DNA of 64,000 nt from an uncultured Rhodospirillales bacterium (GCA_937926175.1 CALANV010000030.1:1-64000); one strand, 5' to 3'; shown: positions 17,556 through 26,561, counted from the stretch's first letter. Translations and numbers: made by a program. Notes: generated by a model from the letters alone, not told the origin.

Positions 17556-18669
17556 CTTCCGGTCCCTTCTTACGTATTGCCGTCACGATCTCCAGAAGAA
17601 GGGGCGGCCCGCCGAACGCGCCCGACTTCGAGATGACGTAAGTTCCTCTCCATGCGCCGTCGGCAATCAGCGACAGGGGAAGGCCCGGCGCAATCTCGCC
17701 ATGAACGTCGAGCTGCGAGGCGCCGACCGCGCCGGCAAGACGTACCAGCGTATCACCGCCGACCACCAGCAGAATGTCGGGCGGCGGAACGAGATCCGGA
17801 ATCCTCGCGAAGGTCCGGTTCATGATCGCGGCCGCTGCCGCATCCGACACGGGCGGCAGCGAAAACAGGATGGCGCCCGGCCGCCGGGCCTCGAGCCGCC
17901 GGGCGACGTGACGAAGGGCCGTGTCGATCGCATGTTCGTGGCAAATTCTTGCGATCGCATCCGGCATGCCGGACGCCAGCACATCGCCCTGGCCGACCGC
18001 GACCGGATGGTTGCTGCCGACCACCACCAGGACCGAGGATGTCGATGGCGGAACGAGCGGCCGTGGGAACTGCGCAAGCGCGCGGCTGAGCCCGGCGGAA
18101 CCTATCCATAGGATCGGCCCCTCGAGTTGCGAGCGAAGCGACGCGATCCTGTCGAGGTCGGACGGCGTCTCGGCATCGCAAATGAAAATGCCGGGACCGC
18201 GCGGAAGGCACCGGCGCGGAACGATCCGCGCACGGATACCCTTGGCGGCAAGCGCGCGGAGAAGGCTGCCTGCGCCGGTCTGCCGCCACGCCCCATTCGC
18301 CGGATCCCGATAGAGCTGCACGCCGGCCCGCGTAATACGGCCCTGCTCCGGAAAGGCCGGCGCGATCACCACCGTCCCGAAGCGGCCGCGGCGGACGCAG
18401 GTGGCGATTTCGAGCAGCGTGTTCCCGCGCAGCAACGAGTCGATCTTCTTGAACCCGAGCGCCCGTCCGGAGAGCCGGGCGGCCGCATGCGCCACCGCAA
18501 ATGCGGCCCGGTGCGGCGCGAGCGACCGCGTCTCGCTGTCGATGACGAGACGCGGTCCCACAAAAGGCGGACGCCAGCGGACGGGCATGACGCCGTAACG
18601 CCCCGCGAGCGGAGCGGCCGTATCGAGTGCCCCCGTGAGATCATCCGCCAGGATACAGATGCTGCGCAC
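17524..18669 (-). CDS. Four-carbon acid-sugar kinase (DUF1537 family; threonate/erythronate kinase)
   Basis: The 381-residue protein belongs to the four-carbon acid-sugar kinases (DtnK/DenK/OtnK). The N-terminal substrate domain has ILADDLTGALDTAAP at residues 6-20 and GFKKIDSLLRGNT near residue 72. The C-terminal nucleotide-binding domain has VVGGDTLVRLAGA near residue 300 and ISKSGAFGG near 350. The family phosphorylates D-threonate, D-erythronate or L-threonate at the 4-hydroxyl. PdxA2 directly follows, and the pair would convert the acid sugar to dihydroxyacetone phosphate. No dedicated regulator or transporter is adjacent. Confidence 0.87.
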   Translation of the reverse strand: MRSICILADDLTGALDTAAPLAGRYGVMPVRWRPPFVGPRLVIDSETRSLAPHRAAFAVAHAAARLSGRALGFKKIDSLLRGNTLLEIATCVRRGRFGTVVIAPAFPEQGRITRAGVQLYRDPANGAWRQTGAGSLLRALAAKGIRARIVPRRCLPRGPGIFICDAETPSDLDRIASLRSQLEGPILWIGSAGLSRALAQFPRPLVPPSTSSVLVVVGSNHPVAVGQGDVLASGMPDAIARICHEHAIDTALRHVARRLEARRPGAILFSLPPVSDAAAAAIMNRTFARIPDLVPPPDILLVVGGDTLVRLAGAVGASQLDVHGEIAPGLPLSLIADGAWRGTYVISKSGAFGGPPLLLEIVTAIRKKGPEDGQEDCHNGR

Positions 18670-18753
18670 GGGTGCGATCGATAGCGCGTCGCCGCGGCCG
18701 GCTCAACCACACGCCCCGCGGGCGCAGCGTCCGGCCGACCTCGACGCCGGACG

Positions 18754-20526
18754 TCAGCCGGCGTCCCCTGACCTGCCTTGGGCCGCTGCCGCGTCGGCGG
18801 ATAGCTTCTGGTTCATCTCATGACGCTGCCGCGCCATTTCCTTCAAGGCGGCGCGCAGCTTCGGATGCCGGGATATGAATTTCCCGAAGTCGCGCCGATC
18901 CAGCACGAGGAACTGGCAATAATCCACGGCGGTGACGTCCGCGTTCCGCCGTTCGCCGCTCAAGAGCGCCATTTCGCCGAAGAACGCGCCGGCCTCGAGC
19001 CGGATGGTCCGGCCGGACACCAGGACTTCGACGGCGCCCGCCGCAATGAAATACATGCCGTCCGCGCGGTCGCCGCGGCGGATCACGCGTTCGCCGGGTG
19101 TTGCGGTTTTCGGCCGGAACAGCAACAGAAGCTCCTCCTGATCGCGGCTCTCGACGAGGGCCAGAACGGGAAGCGTCTCCAGCAGCGCCTGGACCTTCAG
19201 TGCCCTCGCCTTCTCGCGTTCCTCGTTACGCCGCTTGATTGCCACGAGCTCGCGCTCGAGCGCTTCATAGCGCCGGCGGCCAAAGGCGATGGCACCGGCC
19301 GGCCGGACTGCGCGCCACCGTCTCTGGAGCGCATCCGCCGCGGCGAAGACGAGCGGGTTCAGTACGATCGACAGGAGGGCGCCGGCGAGGACGAGATCAC
19401 GTCCCTCGGCCGGCAGAATGCCAAGGGACGAGCCGAGGCCGACGAGAATGAAGGAGAACTCACCGATCTGCACAAGCCCCGCCGCGACGACGAGACCCAT
19501 GTCGACCGGATAGCGCAACAGCAGCACGATGGTGAAAGCGATCAGCCCCTTGCCTGCGATGATCAGCGCCAGCACGGCGAGCACGGACAGCGGCGCCCGG
19601 ATCAGGATCGACGGGTCGAAGAGCATCCCGACCGAGACGAAGAACAGGACCGAGAAAGCGTCCTGCAAAGGCAGCGACTCGGCCGCTGCCTTGTGGCTGA
19701 AACGGGATTCGCTCAAGACGACGCCGGCGAGGAAGGCGCCGAGCGCGAACGACACGCCGAACACCTCAGCCGAGCCATAGGCGATGCCGAGCGCGAGCGC
19801 CAGCACCGACAGAGTGAACAGCTCGCGCGAGCCGGTCCGCGCCACCCGCGCAAGCAGCCACGGCACCGCCTTCGGCCCGAGCAGGAAGGCCAGGGCGGCA
19901 AAGGCCGCGATCTTGCCGAGCGTGACGACCAGCGTAAGGAACACCGCGCCCACCGACGCAGGCGCGGCATGAGCGTCGGCTGTGCCGGCGGCATGGCCGC
20001 CCAGCATCTCGGCAAAAGCCGGCAGGAGGACGAGCGCCAGGACCATGGCGATGTCCTCGACGATGAGCCAGCCGACGGCGACCCGGCCGTTCGGCGTGTC
20101 GAGGCGATTGCGCTCCTCGAGCGCCCGGAGCAGCACCACCGTGCTCGCCACCGACAGGCTCAACCCGAAGACGAGTCCTGCGCCCGGACTCCATCCCCAG
20201 ATCTGCGTCAGACCGATGCCGACGAGCGTGGCGAGCAGGATCTGGCTGATCGCGCCAGGAACGGCGACCGCCCGAACGGCCAGCAGGTCCGCGGCGGAGA
20301 AATGCAGCCCGACGCCGAACATGAGCAGAATGACGCCCATCTCGGCGAGCTGCGCGGCAAGCTCGCCATCGACGACGAGGCCCGGCGTGAACGGTCCGAC
20401 GAAGATGCCCGCGACCAGATAACCGACGAGCGGCGGCAGACGCAGCCGGTCGGCAACGTACCCGAACGCGAACGCGAACACGAAGCCCTCGGCGAACGTG
20501 GCGATGAGCGTTGCTTCGTGCGGCAA
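18754..20526 (-). CDS. CPA2-type cation:proton antiporter with C-terminal cyclic-nucleotide-binding domain
   Basis: The 590-residue inner-membrane protein has about 12 transmembrane helices of the Kef/YbaL CPA2 family: LPPLVGYLVAGIFVGP near residue 30, SVASTVVLLRALEER near 125 and QIGEFSFILVGLGSS near 360. The usual TrkA-N domain is absent. After a charged coiled-coil linker (about 410-440), residues 465-570 form a cNMP-binding fold with FGEMALLSGERRNAD as the phosphate-binding cassette. This suggests K+ or Na+/H+ exchange gated by a cyclic nucleotide or similar ligand. It is upstream of the acid-sugar kinase on the same strand with an 84-base gap. Confidence 0.9.
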   Translation of the reverse strand: MPHEATLIATFAEGFVFAFAFGYVADRLRLPPLVGYLVAGIFVGPFTPGLVVDGELAAQLAEMGVILLMFGVGLHFSAADLLAVRAVAVPGAISQILLATLVGIGLTQIWGWSPGAGLVFGLSLSVASTVVLLRALEERNRLDTPNGRVAVGWLIVEDIAMVLALVLLPAFAEMLGGHAAGTADAHAAPASVGAVFLTLVVTLGKIAAFAALAFLLGPKAVPWLLARVARTGSRELFTLSVLALALGIAYGSAEVFGVSFALGAFLAGVVLSESRFSHKAAAESLPLQDAFSVLFFVSVGMLFDPSILIRAPLSVLAVLALIIAGKGLIAFTIVLLLRYPVDMGLVVAAGLVQIGEFSFILVGLGSSLGILPAEGRDLVLAGALLSIVLNPLVFAAADALQRRWRAVRPAGAIAFGRRRYEALERELVAIKRRNEEREKARALKVQALLETLPVLALVESRDQEELLLLFRPKTATPGERVIRRGDRADGMYFIAAGAVEVLVSGRTIRLEAGAFFGEMALLSGERRNADVTAVDYCQFLVLDRRDFGKFISRHPKLRAALKEMARQRHEMNQKLSADAAAAQGRSGDAG

Positions 20527-20865
20527 GCGCGATCCTTTGGTGCGATCCTCGGGGCGACCGATGCTACACGTCGCGCGACGGCGACGAAAGCGATCGGCGA
20601 GTCATGCCGGAGCGATGTCCGCATCGAGGCCGCGGTGCGGACATTGCCCAAGGCGCGTACTCATGAACGGCCGGGTAGCCGAGGTAGAGGCTCGCAGCAC
20701 GCTCGTCCGCTATGTGCCAATGCTGGACTTCGGATGTCGCGACAGTATGTCAGTGCGTCCGCTCAGATCCAAACGCAAATCTAAGCGCGCGGATGTTATC
20801 TCAGTAGCGGATAACGGCTGTCCTCAGGATGCGCTCGCCGATCCGACCGACGGCGAAATGGCCCG
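20527..20865. other. Intergenic region without recognisable genes
   Basis: About 340 bases separate the antiporter start from the GNAT gene stop. Short frames on both strands are Arg/Ser/Cys-rich shadows. The antiporter promoter should lie at 20530-20650 but I see no strong -35/-10 pair. Confidence 0.3.
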
Positions 20866-21459
20866 TCATCGGGCTCGACGCAGCATGGGGAAGATCGGCG
20901 GCGACGTTTCCACCTGGATGGTCCCGAGCAGCTCGAACCCGTGGCGCTCGTAGAGCGGAATATTCCGGGGATTCGAGGATTCGAGATATGCCGGCGTCCT
21001 GTCCTTATCGCATTGCAGAAGCACACGCTGCAGCAGCGCCGAGCCATGGCCCTTTCCCTGCCTGGAGGGCACCACGCCTATGAGCGGCAGGTACCAGTGC
21101 GGTTCTGTCGGGTGATAACCGCCCATTTGCTCAAACACCGCAAAGGCCGCCTGCTTTTCGGACTCGCGGAGCGTTCGTTCCAGCAGCGCCATCAGGGCCT
21201 CCTCATCCGGGCCAATGCCCGGCGGAAGCCATAGCGCCGCGCCGGAAAACTCGCCGCTGTAGAATGCCGTCTCGTGCTCAAAAGCCCGACCGCCGAACGC
21301 CTGGGCAAAGGCCGGGAAATGGCGTCGATATTGAGCCGGGTCGGGGTATATCCAACGCGCAGCCGGGTCGGTCTCGAATGCCGACGTCATCACGTCGAGC
21401 AATTGCTCTCGGTCGCCCGCAGTAGCGGTGCGGATCCGCCGTTCCATCACTTGTGACAT
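20866..21459 (-). CDS. GNAT family N-acetyltransferase
   Basis: A 197-residue acetyltransferase of the GNAT fold. Acetyl-CoA-binding motif A is LPLIGVVPSRQGKGHGSALL (Q-x-x-G-x-G). LESSNPRNIPLYERHGFELLG is the typical motif B block. The start MSQVMERRIRTATAGD at 21459 has AGGAAAG eight bases upstream. Earlier in-frame starts extend into a Cys/Arg-rich stretch with no family similarity. The substrate is unknown. Confidence 0.87.
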   Translation of the reverse strand: MSQVMERRIRTATAGDREQLLDVMTSAFETDPAARWIYPDPAQYRRHFPAFAQAFGGRAFEHETAFYSGEFSGAALWLPPGIGPDEEALMALLERTLRESEKQAAFAVFEQMGGYHPTEPHWYLPLIGVVPSRQGKGHGSALLQRVLLQCDKDRTPAYLESSNPRNIPLYERHGFELLGTIQVETSPPIFPMLRRAR

Positions 21460-21811
21460 TATCGATCTTTCCTCTCGAACGCACTGCCTTCTGGCGGGAA
21501 ATGGGAAGACAGCTCGCACATTCGGCAGGCTACACCGAGCCCGAATCGAGCGCTGTGACCGATTTCACATTTGGGACTGGACGATCTTCTCTCGCGATCA
21601 CGACACGGCGGGCGACAGGTCCCGCCACCGGCGGCAGCGCAGCTCGGCAATGCCACGGTGCGGACGCTATCGCGCGCGACGCCGGATTTCGAGATGGTGA
21701 ACCGATGTGACGCACCGGCCGAACCGTGTGCGGCCGGCTCTTTTGTTCGTTCCGGGTCACACGCAGGCATTGGGGGCCTTGGCATCATCAAGCGTCACGC
21801 CGTTCATGAGT
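21460..21811. other. Intergenic region without recognisable genes
   Basis: About 350 bases between the GNAT gene and the DUF1772 gene, both on the minus strand. Frames on both strands lack good codon bias or a ribosome binding site. The GNAT promoter should be near 21470-21530. Confidence 0.3.
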
Positions 21812-22327
21812 TCACGCCCTAAGCCCGCCCGTTCGCCGGCGCGGCGAACAGCGTAACGCCATGATGAACGATGCCGCCGCCAGGAGTGAGGTGGCCGTCC
21901 TGACGTGGTTCCAGGTCGTCCAGACGGAGAGATAGCGGGACCACAGCTCGGCGCCGTCGGCGCTGTCCGATTTGATGGCGGCCAGCGCCTTGTTCAGCGG
22001 GACGTTGAATACGATCGTCACCAGGATGGTGCCGAGAAGATAGAGCAGGCCGCCGGCGAGCAGGTATGGCGCGCCGGGTCCGTTCCAGTCGAACAGGGAA
22101 AAGACCGTGAGGACGACGCCGGCCGCGGCCGTTCCGAAGAACACGGCGAAGAACCATGGATTGAGCACCGCGACATTGATGGACTGCATGGCGGCGATGC
22201 CCCGGTCCGGCGGCAGGCGGCCGAGCGCCGTCATGACGAACGTCGAGAACGCGAAGAAAATGCCGGCGACCAGCCCGCCGCCAAGCGCGGCGAAAAGAGT
22301 AAGAGCGGCAACGAATAGGTTGGTCAT
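21812..22327 (-). CDS. DUF1772 (anthrone oxygenase-like) membrane protein
   Basis: A 171-residue protein with four predicted transmembrane helices: residues about 3-30, 50-75, 80-105 and 140-160. It matches the DUF1772 family, which includes fungal anthrone oxygenases and many bacterial proteins of unknown role. Diagnostic segments are FFAFSTFVMTALGRLP, NPWFFAVFFGTA and FNVPLNKALAAI. I chose ATG 22327 because GGAG lies nine bases upstream. ATG 22333 is possible. No functional partner is apparent nearby. Confidence 0.82.
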   Translation of the reverse strand: MTNLFVAALTLFAALGGGLVAGIFFAFSTFVMTALGRLPPDRGIAAMQSINVAVLNPWFFAVFFGTAAAGVVLTVFSLFDWNGPGAPYLLAGGLLYLLGTILVTIVFNVPLNKALAAIKSDSADGAELWSRYLSVWTTWNHVRTATSLLAAASFIMALRCSPRRRTGGLRA

Positions 22328-22735
22328 GGCCATGCACTCCGGACACGTGGACCCGGACGTTCCTGAAGCCGCGTGTCTCCCCGACATGGGTGCGTCCAGC
22401 AACGCGGTCTATCAAACTCTTCCCCGAAGCGCCGAGGCTCATGCTGCGCGGACATCCGATTTAAAGTCGCGCTTCGTCCATGGCCTTCACCACTGCCGCG
22501 CGGCTGACCGGCAAGAAATTGAGCGCTTCAACCGCATCATCTCACGATTTGCATACCGCTACCCACGTGTAGCTCTGTTTACTCCGACGCGCGGCACGCC
22601 GGCGGCGCACAATTGGGCGGGTACCGGCCCCGCGCCCTCGTGCGACGACCCGGCCAGCCATCGCCCGGACAGGCCGGAACGCGGCTCGGCACGGGGGCGT
22701 TGGCAGCATGACGAAGCCAGACGCGGAGGGTCGCC
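22328..22735. other. Intergenic region, divergent promoters
   Basis: About 400 bases between the divergent DUF1772 and DUF442 genes. No gene of normal length is supported. On the minus strand a 26-codon open stretch at 22461-22541 (ending KAMDEARL) looks protein-like but has no start and is preceded by a stop. It might be the remnant of an eroded gene. Confidence 0.3.
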
Positions 22736-23212
22736 ATGCAGCGCCGGATCAGACTGACGCAGAACCTGCTGGTGGGCACGGACCAGCCGAGCGAGGCCGA
22801 TCTGCAGGGCTTTGCCGCCGAGGGCATCAAGTCGGTCGTCGATTTGCGCCAGCCGGGCGAGCCGAACCAGACGCTGCCGCCGGAGGCCGAAAGCGCGGCG
22901 GCGCGGCGCCTCGGCCTGAACTACCGCCACATCTCGGTGCCGGTGGACCGGCTGGACGAGGAGACGCTCGACCACATCCACAGCGAACTCGCCCGCCTGC
23001 CGGAGCCGATCTACATCCACTGCGCCTCGGGCCGGCGCTCGGGCATGGCCGCCCTCATCCATCGCGCCATCGACGAGGGCCTGACGGGCGATGCCATGAT
23101 GGCGGGGGCCGAACGGCTCGGCTTCGCCTACGGCTCGCCCGAGCTGAAGGATTTCATGAAGCGCTACGTCGACAAGCGCCAGTCGCCGGTGCGGTCGGTG
23201 CCGGCGCACTGA
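22736..23212 (+). CDS. DUF442 / beta-lactamase-hydrolase-like phosphatase
   Basis: The 158-residue protein resembles the DUF442 (Blh-type) dual-specificity phosphatase-like domain. NLLVGTDQPSEADLQGFAAEG and KSVVDLRQPGEPNQ are conserved N-terminal blocks. IYIHCASGRRSGM places the nucleophilic Cys at residue 96 with Arg101, the HCxxGxR variant of the phosphatase loop. In other bacteria such domains are fused to sulfur dioxygenase or act in sulfide handling, but here it is stand-alone. The biological substrate is unknown. Confidence 0.85.
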   Translation: MQRRIRLTQNLLVGTDQPSEADLQGFAAEGIKSVVDLRQPGEPNQTLPPEAESAAARRLGLNYRHISVPVDRLDEETLDHIHSELARLPEPIYIHCASGRRSGMAALIHRAIDEGLTGDAMMAGAERLGFAYGSPELKDFMKRYVDKRQSPVRSVPAH

Positions 23213-23411
23213 GGGCGGGCTTCCCGGCTTGCCCGTGAGCCACCCCTCGCCCCGACCTTCTTCCAGCGGGGGCTTTGCACAAAAAATCATGCTTGCGCAA
23301 TAAGCCCGGCTTCTGCACAAGAGGTCCGCCGCCTTACAAAGAATATTTATCGTTTGATCGGACCGCGCTCGAGCAGGTGCGACTCGGGCATCCGCCGCTT
23401 GCTCCGTCCGC

Positions 23412-23446
23412 ACAAAAAAGCGGCGGCCTTTCGGCCGCCGCTGTTT
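23412..23446 (-). terminator. Rho-independent terminator of the beta-barrel gene
   Basis: A perfect 10-bp stem (23419-23428 pairs with 23433-23442) closes a 4-base loop. Read on the minus strand, the G+C-rich stem is followed by TTTTTT. It sits 20 bases past the stop of the outer-membrane protein gene, the right place and polarity to end its transcript. Confidence 0.88.
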
Positions 23447-23465
23447 GGCCCGTATCCGTATCTGC

Positions 23466-24101
23466 TTAGAAGGTGTAGCGAAGGCCGACCTTCACGACGT
23501 GGGCCATACCATCGTCGAAGCCGTCTTCGCCGTTATTGACCCACTGGAACCGATACGCGGGAACGAGCTCAAGTTGCTGGGCAACGCTGACGGCAACACC
23601 CGCCTCGGCAAAAGCCGTGAGATCGGTCGAGTCGTCGCCCTCTGCGGTGATGGTCGTCGAGCCAACCGTCGCGGTGACTTCATCGACCGACGAGTGGAGC
23701 ACGCCAACGCCGCCGCCGATATACGGCGTGACGACGCCGCCGACGTTGAAGTCGTAAAACCCGTTGATGGTCACCGAGAACAGATCGGCCGTGCCATCGA
23801 CCGGGACGGAGACGCCGAGGAAGCTCACGCTTTCCGCCTCGATACGTCCGTAGCCGAGCTCGACCTCGGCGCGGAATCCGTTTCCGAACCGGTACCCGAG
23901 AGCCGCCCAGATCGCGTAGCCGGGATTGTCGTATTCTCCCGTCACCTCGACGCCCTCAACGTCTCCCTCGATGTCTCGGTTAAAGGTAAGACCAGCCGAA
24001 AGGCTGGCGTAAGTTCCCGCCGTCTGCTGAGCGAGCGCATCGCCAACGTTGAGCATAAGTGCGCCGGCAACGAGCGCACCGAGAGCAAGCCGCAACTTCA
24101 T
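23466..24101 (-). CDS. Outer-membrane beta-barrel protein (OmpA/Opa-like porin-type barrel)
   Basis: The 211-residue protein begins with a Sec signal peptide, MKLRLALGALVAGALMLNV, cleaved after DALAQ. The mature part alternates polar and aromatic/hydrophobic residues and has typical barrel strands and glycine-rich turns: YAIWAALGYRFGNGFRAEVEL and TPYIGGGVGVLHSS. It ends in VVKVGLRYTF, with the terminal Phe used by the BAM machinery. This matches eight-stranded outer-membrane barrels. Function unknown. Acidic loops (DDSTDLTAF, NNGEDGFDDG) are probably surface-exposed. It is monocistronic, with its own promoter candidate and terminator. Confidence 0.9.
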   Translation of the reverse strand: MKLRLALGALVAGALMLNVGDALAQQTAGTYASLSAGLTFNRDIEGDVEGVEVTGEYDNPGYAIWAALGYRFGNGFRAEVELGYGRIEAESVSFLGVSVPVDGTADLFSVTINGFYDFNVGGVVTPYIGGGVGVLHSSVDEVTATVGSTTITAEGDDSTDLTAFAEAGVAVSVAQQLELVPAYRFQWVNNGEDGFDDGMAHVVKVGLRYTF

Positions 24102-24144
24102 TCTCTCCTCCTCTGACGAATCCCCCGGAACTGAGGTGAAGTTG

Positions 24145-24173
24145 TTGATACGGTCTACAGCCTAGGATTGCAA
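24145..24173 (-). promoter_or_regulatory. Candidate sigma-70 promoter for the beta-barrel gene
   Basis: On the minus strand TTGCAA and TATCAA are separated by 17 bases, each matching four of six consensus positions. The predicted start would leave a leader of about 37 bases before the ATG at 24101. Placement is good but the match is modest. Confidence 0.3.
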
Positions 24174-24234
24174 GTACCGGACTGCTTGTTTTGCCTAACG
24201 TTTTTGCGAATGTAGTATCACGGCAACAGTTTCC

Positions 24235-24269
24235 TTTCGAAAACTTATGAAGAGGTCGCCGCGGCCTCT
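24235..24269 (-). terminator. Candidate terminator downstream of tadA
   Basis: AGAGGTCG at 24251-24258 can pair with CGGCCTCT at 24262-24269, an 8-bp stem with one wobble. On the minus strand it is followed within a few bases by a TTTT run. It lies about 150 bases past the tadA stop and might end that transcript. Confidence 0.35.
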
Positions 24270-24416
24270 AACGAGGAGAAGTCGAGCCCTCCAGCTCACC
24301 TCGAAACGCCTACGTCATCGCGATCGTCGCGGCGAGGCGGTCGCGGGGTTGCACTCCTTCGCGAGAGAGATCTCGGGCGCGGCGAACGTCGGATTTCGCG
24401 AGCGGCGTGAGATCGG

Positions 24417-24923
24417 TCACCGGCGTTCGCGGAAGAAGTCGCGCAGCAGCGCGCCCGCGCGGGTCTCGTCGATGCCGCCATAGACCTCGGGCCGGTGATG
24501 ACAGGTCGGCTGGGCGAAAATGCGCGGGCCGTGCTCGACGCCGCCGCCCTTGGGGTCGCCAGCGCCGAAATAGAGCCGACGCAGGCGGGCGAAGGCGATC
24601 GCCTGCGCGCACATCGGGCACGGCTCGAGCGTGACGTAGAGATCGCAGCGCGCAAGGCGCTTCTCGCCGCTTGCCTGCGCCGCGGCGCGGATGACCAGCA
24701 TCTCGGCATGGGCCGTCGGATCGTGCATCGCCTCGACGAGATTGTGCGCGGCGGCGAGCACCTCGCCGCTGTCGCCGTCGACGAGGACGGCGCCGACCGG
24801 AACCTCGCCCGCGGCGGCCGCCTTCGCGGCCTCGGCGAGCGCGAGTTCCATGTAGCTGGGGCGCCGTGCGCTACCGCGTACCGGCGGCGGACCGGCCAGC
24901 CCGTCAACGTTTCCTTGAGCCAT
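24417..24923 (-). CDS. tadA: tRNA-specific adenosine deaminase (A34 to inosine)
   Basis: TadA (168 residues) deaminates the wobble adenosine of tRNA-Arg(ACG). Zinc ligands and catalytic Glu are in DPTAHAEML (HAE near residue 69) and LEPCPMCAQAIAFAR (PCxxC near residue 100). AGEVPVGAVLVD near residue 38 is the conserved N-terminal strand. The ATG at 24923 is chosen; an ATG at 24851 would trim the variable N-terminus. It is divergent from the GATase gene, with starts 84 bases apart. Confidence 0.93.
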   Translation of the reverse strand: MAQGNVDGLAGPPPVRGSARRPSYMELALAEAAKAAAAGEVPVGAVLVDGDSGEVLAAAHNLVEAMHDPTAHAEMLVIRAAAQASGEKRLARCDLYVTLEPCPMCAQAIAFARLRRLYFGAGDPKGGGVEHGPRIFAQPTCHHRPEVYGGIDETRAGALLRDFFRERR

Positions 24924-25007
24924 TGCGTGCGATCCTTGGGGCGCGACGCGGCATGCGTCAAGGCTTGCCGCTCGCTTCGCCCCGAACGCTCTGGTAACGT
25001 CGCCGCC

Positions 25008-25718
25008 ATGCCACGACCCATCATCGGAATCACCCTCGACTCGGAGCCCGCCGGCGGCTGGTCGAAGATGCCCTGGTATGCGCTCCGCCAGAACTACTGC
25101 GAGGCCGTCGCGCGCGCCGGCGGCCTGCCCGTGACGCTGCCGCACGAACCGGCGCTCGCCGCCGACTATCTCGCCATGATCGACGGCCTGCTGATCACGG
25201 GCGGCGCGTTCGACGTCGATCCGTCCCTGTTCGGCGCGAGCACGCGCCATGCGACCGTAAAGACCAAGGACCGGCGCACCGCGTTCGAGCTGGCGATCAC
25301 GCGCGCCGCGCTCGAAGCGGACAAACCCGTGCTGGGGATCTGCGGCGGTGAACAGCTTCTGAACGTGGTGCTCGGCGGCACGCTGATCCAGCACATTCCC
25401 GACGAGATTCCGAACGCGCTGGCGCACGAGCAGCCGAACCCGCGCACCGAGCCCGGCCATACGGTGACGATCGTCGGCGGCACCCTGCTTCACCGTATCG
25501 TCGACACCCACGAGCTGCCGGTGAACAGCGCGCATCATCAGGCCGTCAAGGACGTCGGACCGGGTGTCGTCGTCAATGCCGTCGCCCCCGACGGCGTCAT
25601 CGAGGGCATCGAAGATCCGCGCCGACGCTTCTGCCTGGGCGTCGAGTGGCATCCCGAATACGCCATCAGCCGCGGCGACGACCGGATCTTCGAGGCCTTC
25701 GTCCGGGCCGCCGCCTGA
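25008..25718 (+). CDS. Class I glutamine amidotransferase-like gamma-glutamyl hydrolase (PuuD-like)
   Basis: The 236-residue protein is a class I GATase-fold hydrolase of the peptidase C26 / PuuD type. The nucleophile Cys is in VLGICGGEQLLNV, and the catalytic His-Glu pair in LGVEWHPEY. GLLITGGAFDVDPSLFG forms the N-terminal oxyanion-side loop. PuuD cleaves gamma-glutamyl-GABA in putrescine breakdown, but no other puu genes are here. The ATG at 25008 gives the expected IIGITLDSE start. Confidence 0.87.
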   Translation: MPRPIIGITLDSEPAGGWSKMPWYALRQNYCEAVARAGGLPVTLPHEPALAADYLAMIDGLLITGGAFDVDPSLFGASTRHATVKTKDRRTAFELAITRAALEADKPVLGICGGEQLLNVVLGGTLIQHIPDEIPNALAHEQPNPRTEPGHTVTIVGGTLLHRIVDTHELPVNSAHHQAVKDVGPGVVVNAVAPDGVIEGIEDPRRRFCLGVEWHPEYAISRGDDRIFEAFVRAAA

Positions 25719-25795
25719 TCGCGACCGTCCGCGATCCCGACGCCACAGCCGCCGGCTTCGACTCGCAGCACCGATTCCGCGTATAAACGCGGGCC

Positions 25796-26560
25796 GTGAA
25801 CGAATCATCATCGAAAAGACAGCACGAGGGCGAACGCATCGCGAAGGTCATCGCGCGCAGCGGGCTCTGCTCGCGGCGCGAGGCGGAACGGCTGATCGCG
25901 CAAGGCCGCGTCTGCGTCGACGGCAAGGTGCTGACGACACCCGCGGTCGTCGTCGGCCCGGACAGCACGATCACGGTCGACGGCCAGCCGCTGCCGCAGC
26001 CGGAACGGACGCGGCTGTTCCGCTACCACAAGCCGCCCGGCGTGCTCACCACCACGCATGACCCGCAGGGGCGTCCGACGATCTACGACACGTTTCCGCC
26101 CAGCGTGCCCCGGCTGATGCCGGTCGGCCGCCTCGATTTCAATTCCGAGGGATTGCTGCTGCTCACCAACGACGGCGCCCTCAAGCGCCATCTCGAACTG
26201 CCCGCGACCGGGTGGCTGCGCCGTTACCGGGTCCGCGTCTTCGGGCAGCCGACGCCGGCCGCGTTGCGCGAGCTCGCCAAGGGCGTGACCATTGACGGCA
26301 TCCGCTATGGCCCGATCGACGCGGCGATCGACAGCATCAAGGGCAGCAACGCCTGGCTGACCGTGTCGCTGCACGAAGGCAAGAACCGCGAGATCCGCCG
26401 CGTCATGGAGCATCTCGGGCTCAGGGTGAACCGCCTGATCCGCATCGCCTATGGTCCGTTCCAGCTCGGCACGCTGCCGCGAGGCGCTGCCGAGGAAGTG
26501 CCGCAGCGGATCCTGCGCGACCAGCTCGGCGGCGTCCTCGCGCCGCGGAAGGGCGGTTAG
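25796..26560 (+). CDS. rluB: Ribosomal large subunit pseudouridine synthase (RluB/RsuA family)
   Basis: The 254-residue protein has an N-terminal S4 RNA-binding domain (RIAKVIARSGLCSRREAERL, residues about 14-33). The RsuA-type catalytic domain has GRLDFNSEGLLLLTNDG with the catalytic Asp near residue 114, and LHEGKNREIRRVMEHLGL near 195. Length and motif fit RluB, which modifies 23S rRNA U2605, better than the shorter RluE. The start is GTG at 25796. rsmD follows two bases after the stop, so both are rRNA modification genes in one operon. Confidence 0.88.
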   Translation: MNESSSKRQHEGERIAKVIARSGLCSRREAERLIAQGRVCVDGKVLTTPAVVVGPDSTITVDGQPLPQPERTRLFRYHKPPGVLTTTHDPQGRPTIYDTFPPSVPRLMPVGRLDFNSEGLLLLTNDGALKRHLELPATGWLRRYRVRVFGQPTPAALRELAKGVTIDGIRYGPIDAAIDSIKGSNAWLTVSLHEGKNREIRRVMEHLGLRVNRLIRIAYGPFQLGTLPRGAAEEVPQRILRDQLGGVLAPRKGG

Positions 26561-26561
26561 C

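Noticed and set aside
22461..22541. Small gene ending KAMDEARL on the minus strand
   Set aside because: Only 26 codons, no start codon before an upstream stop.
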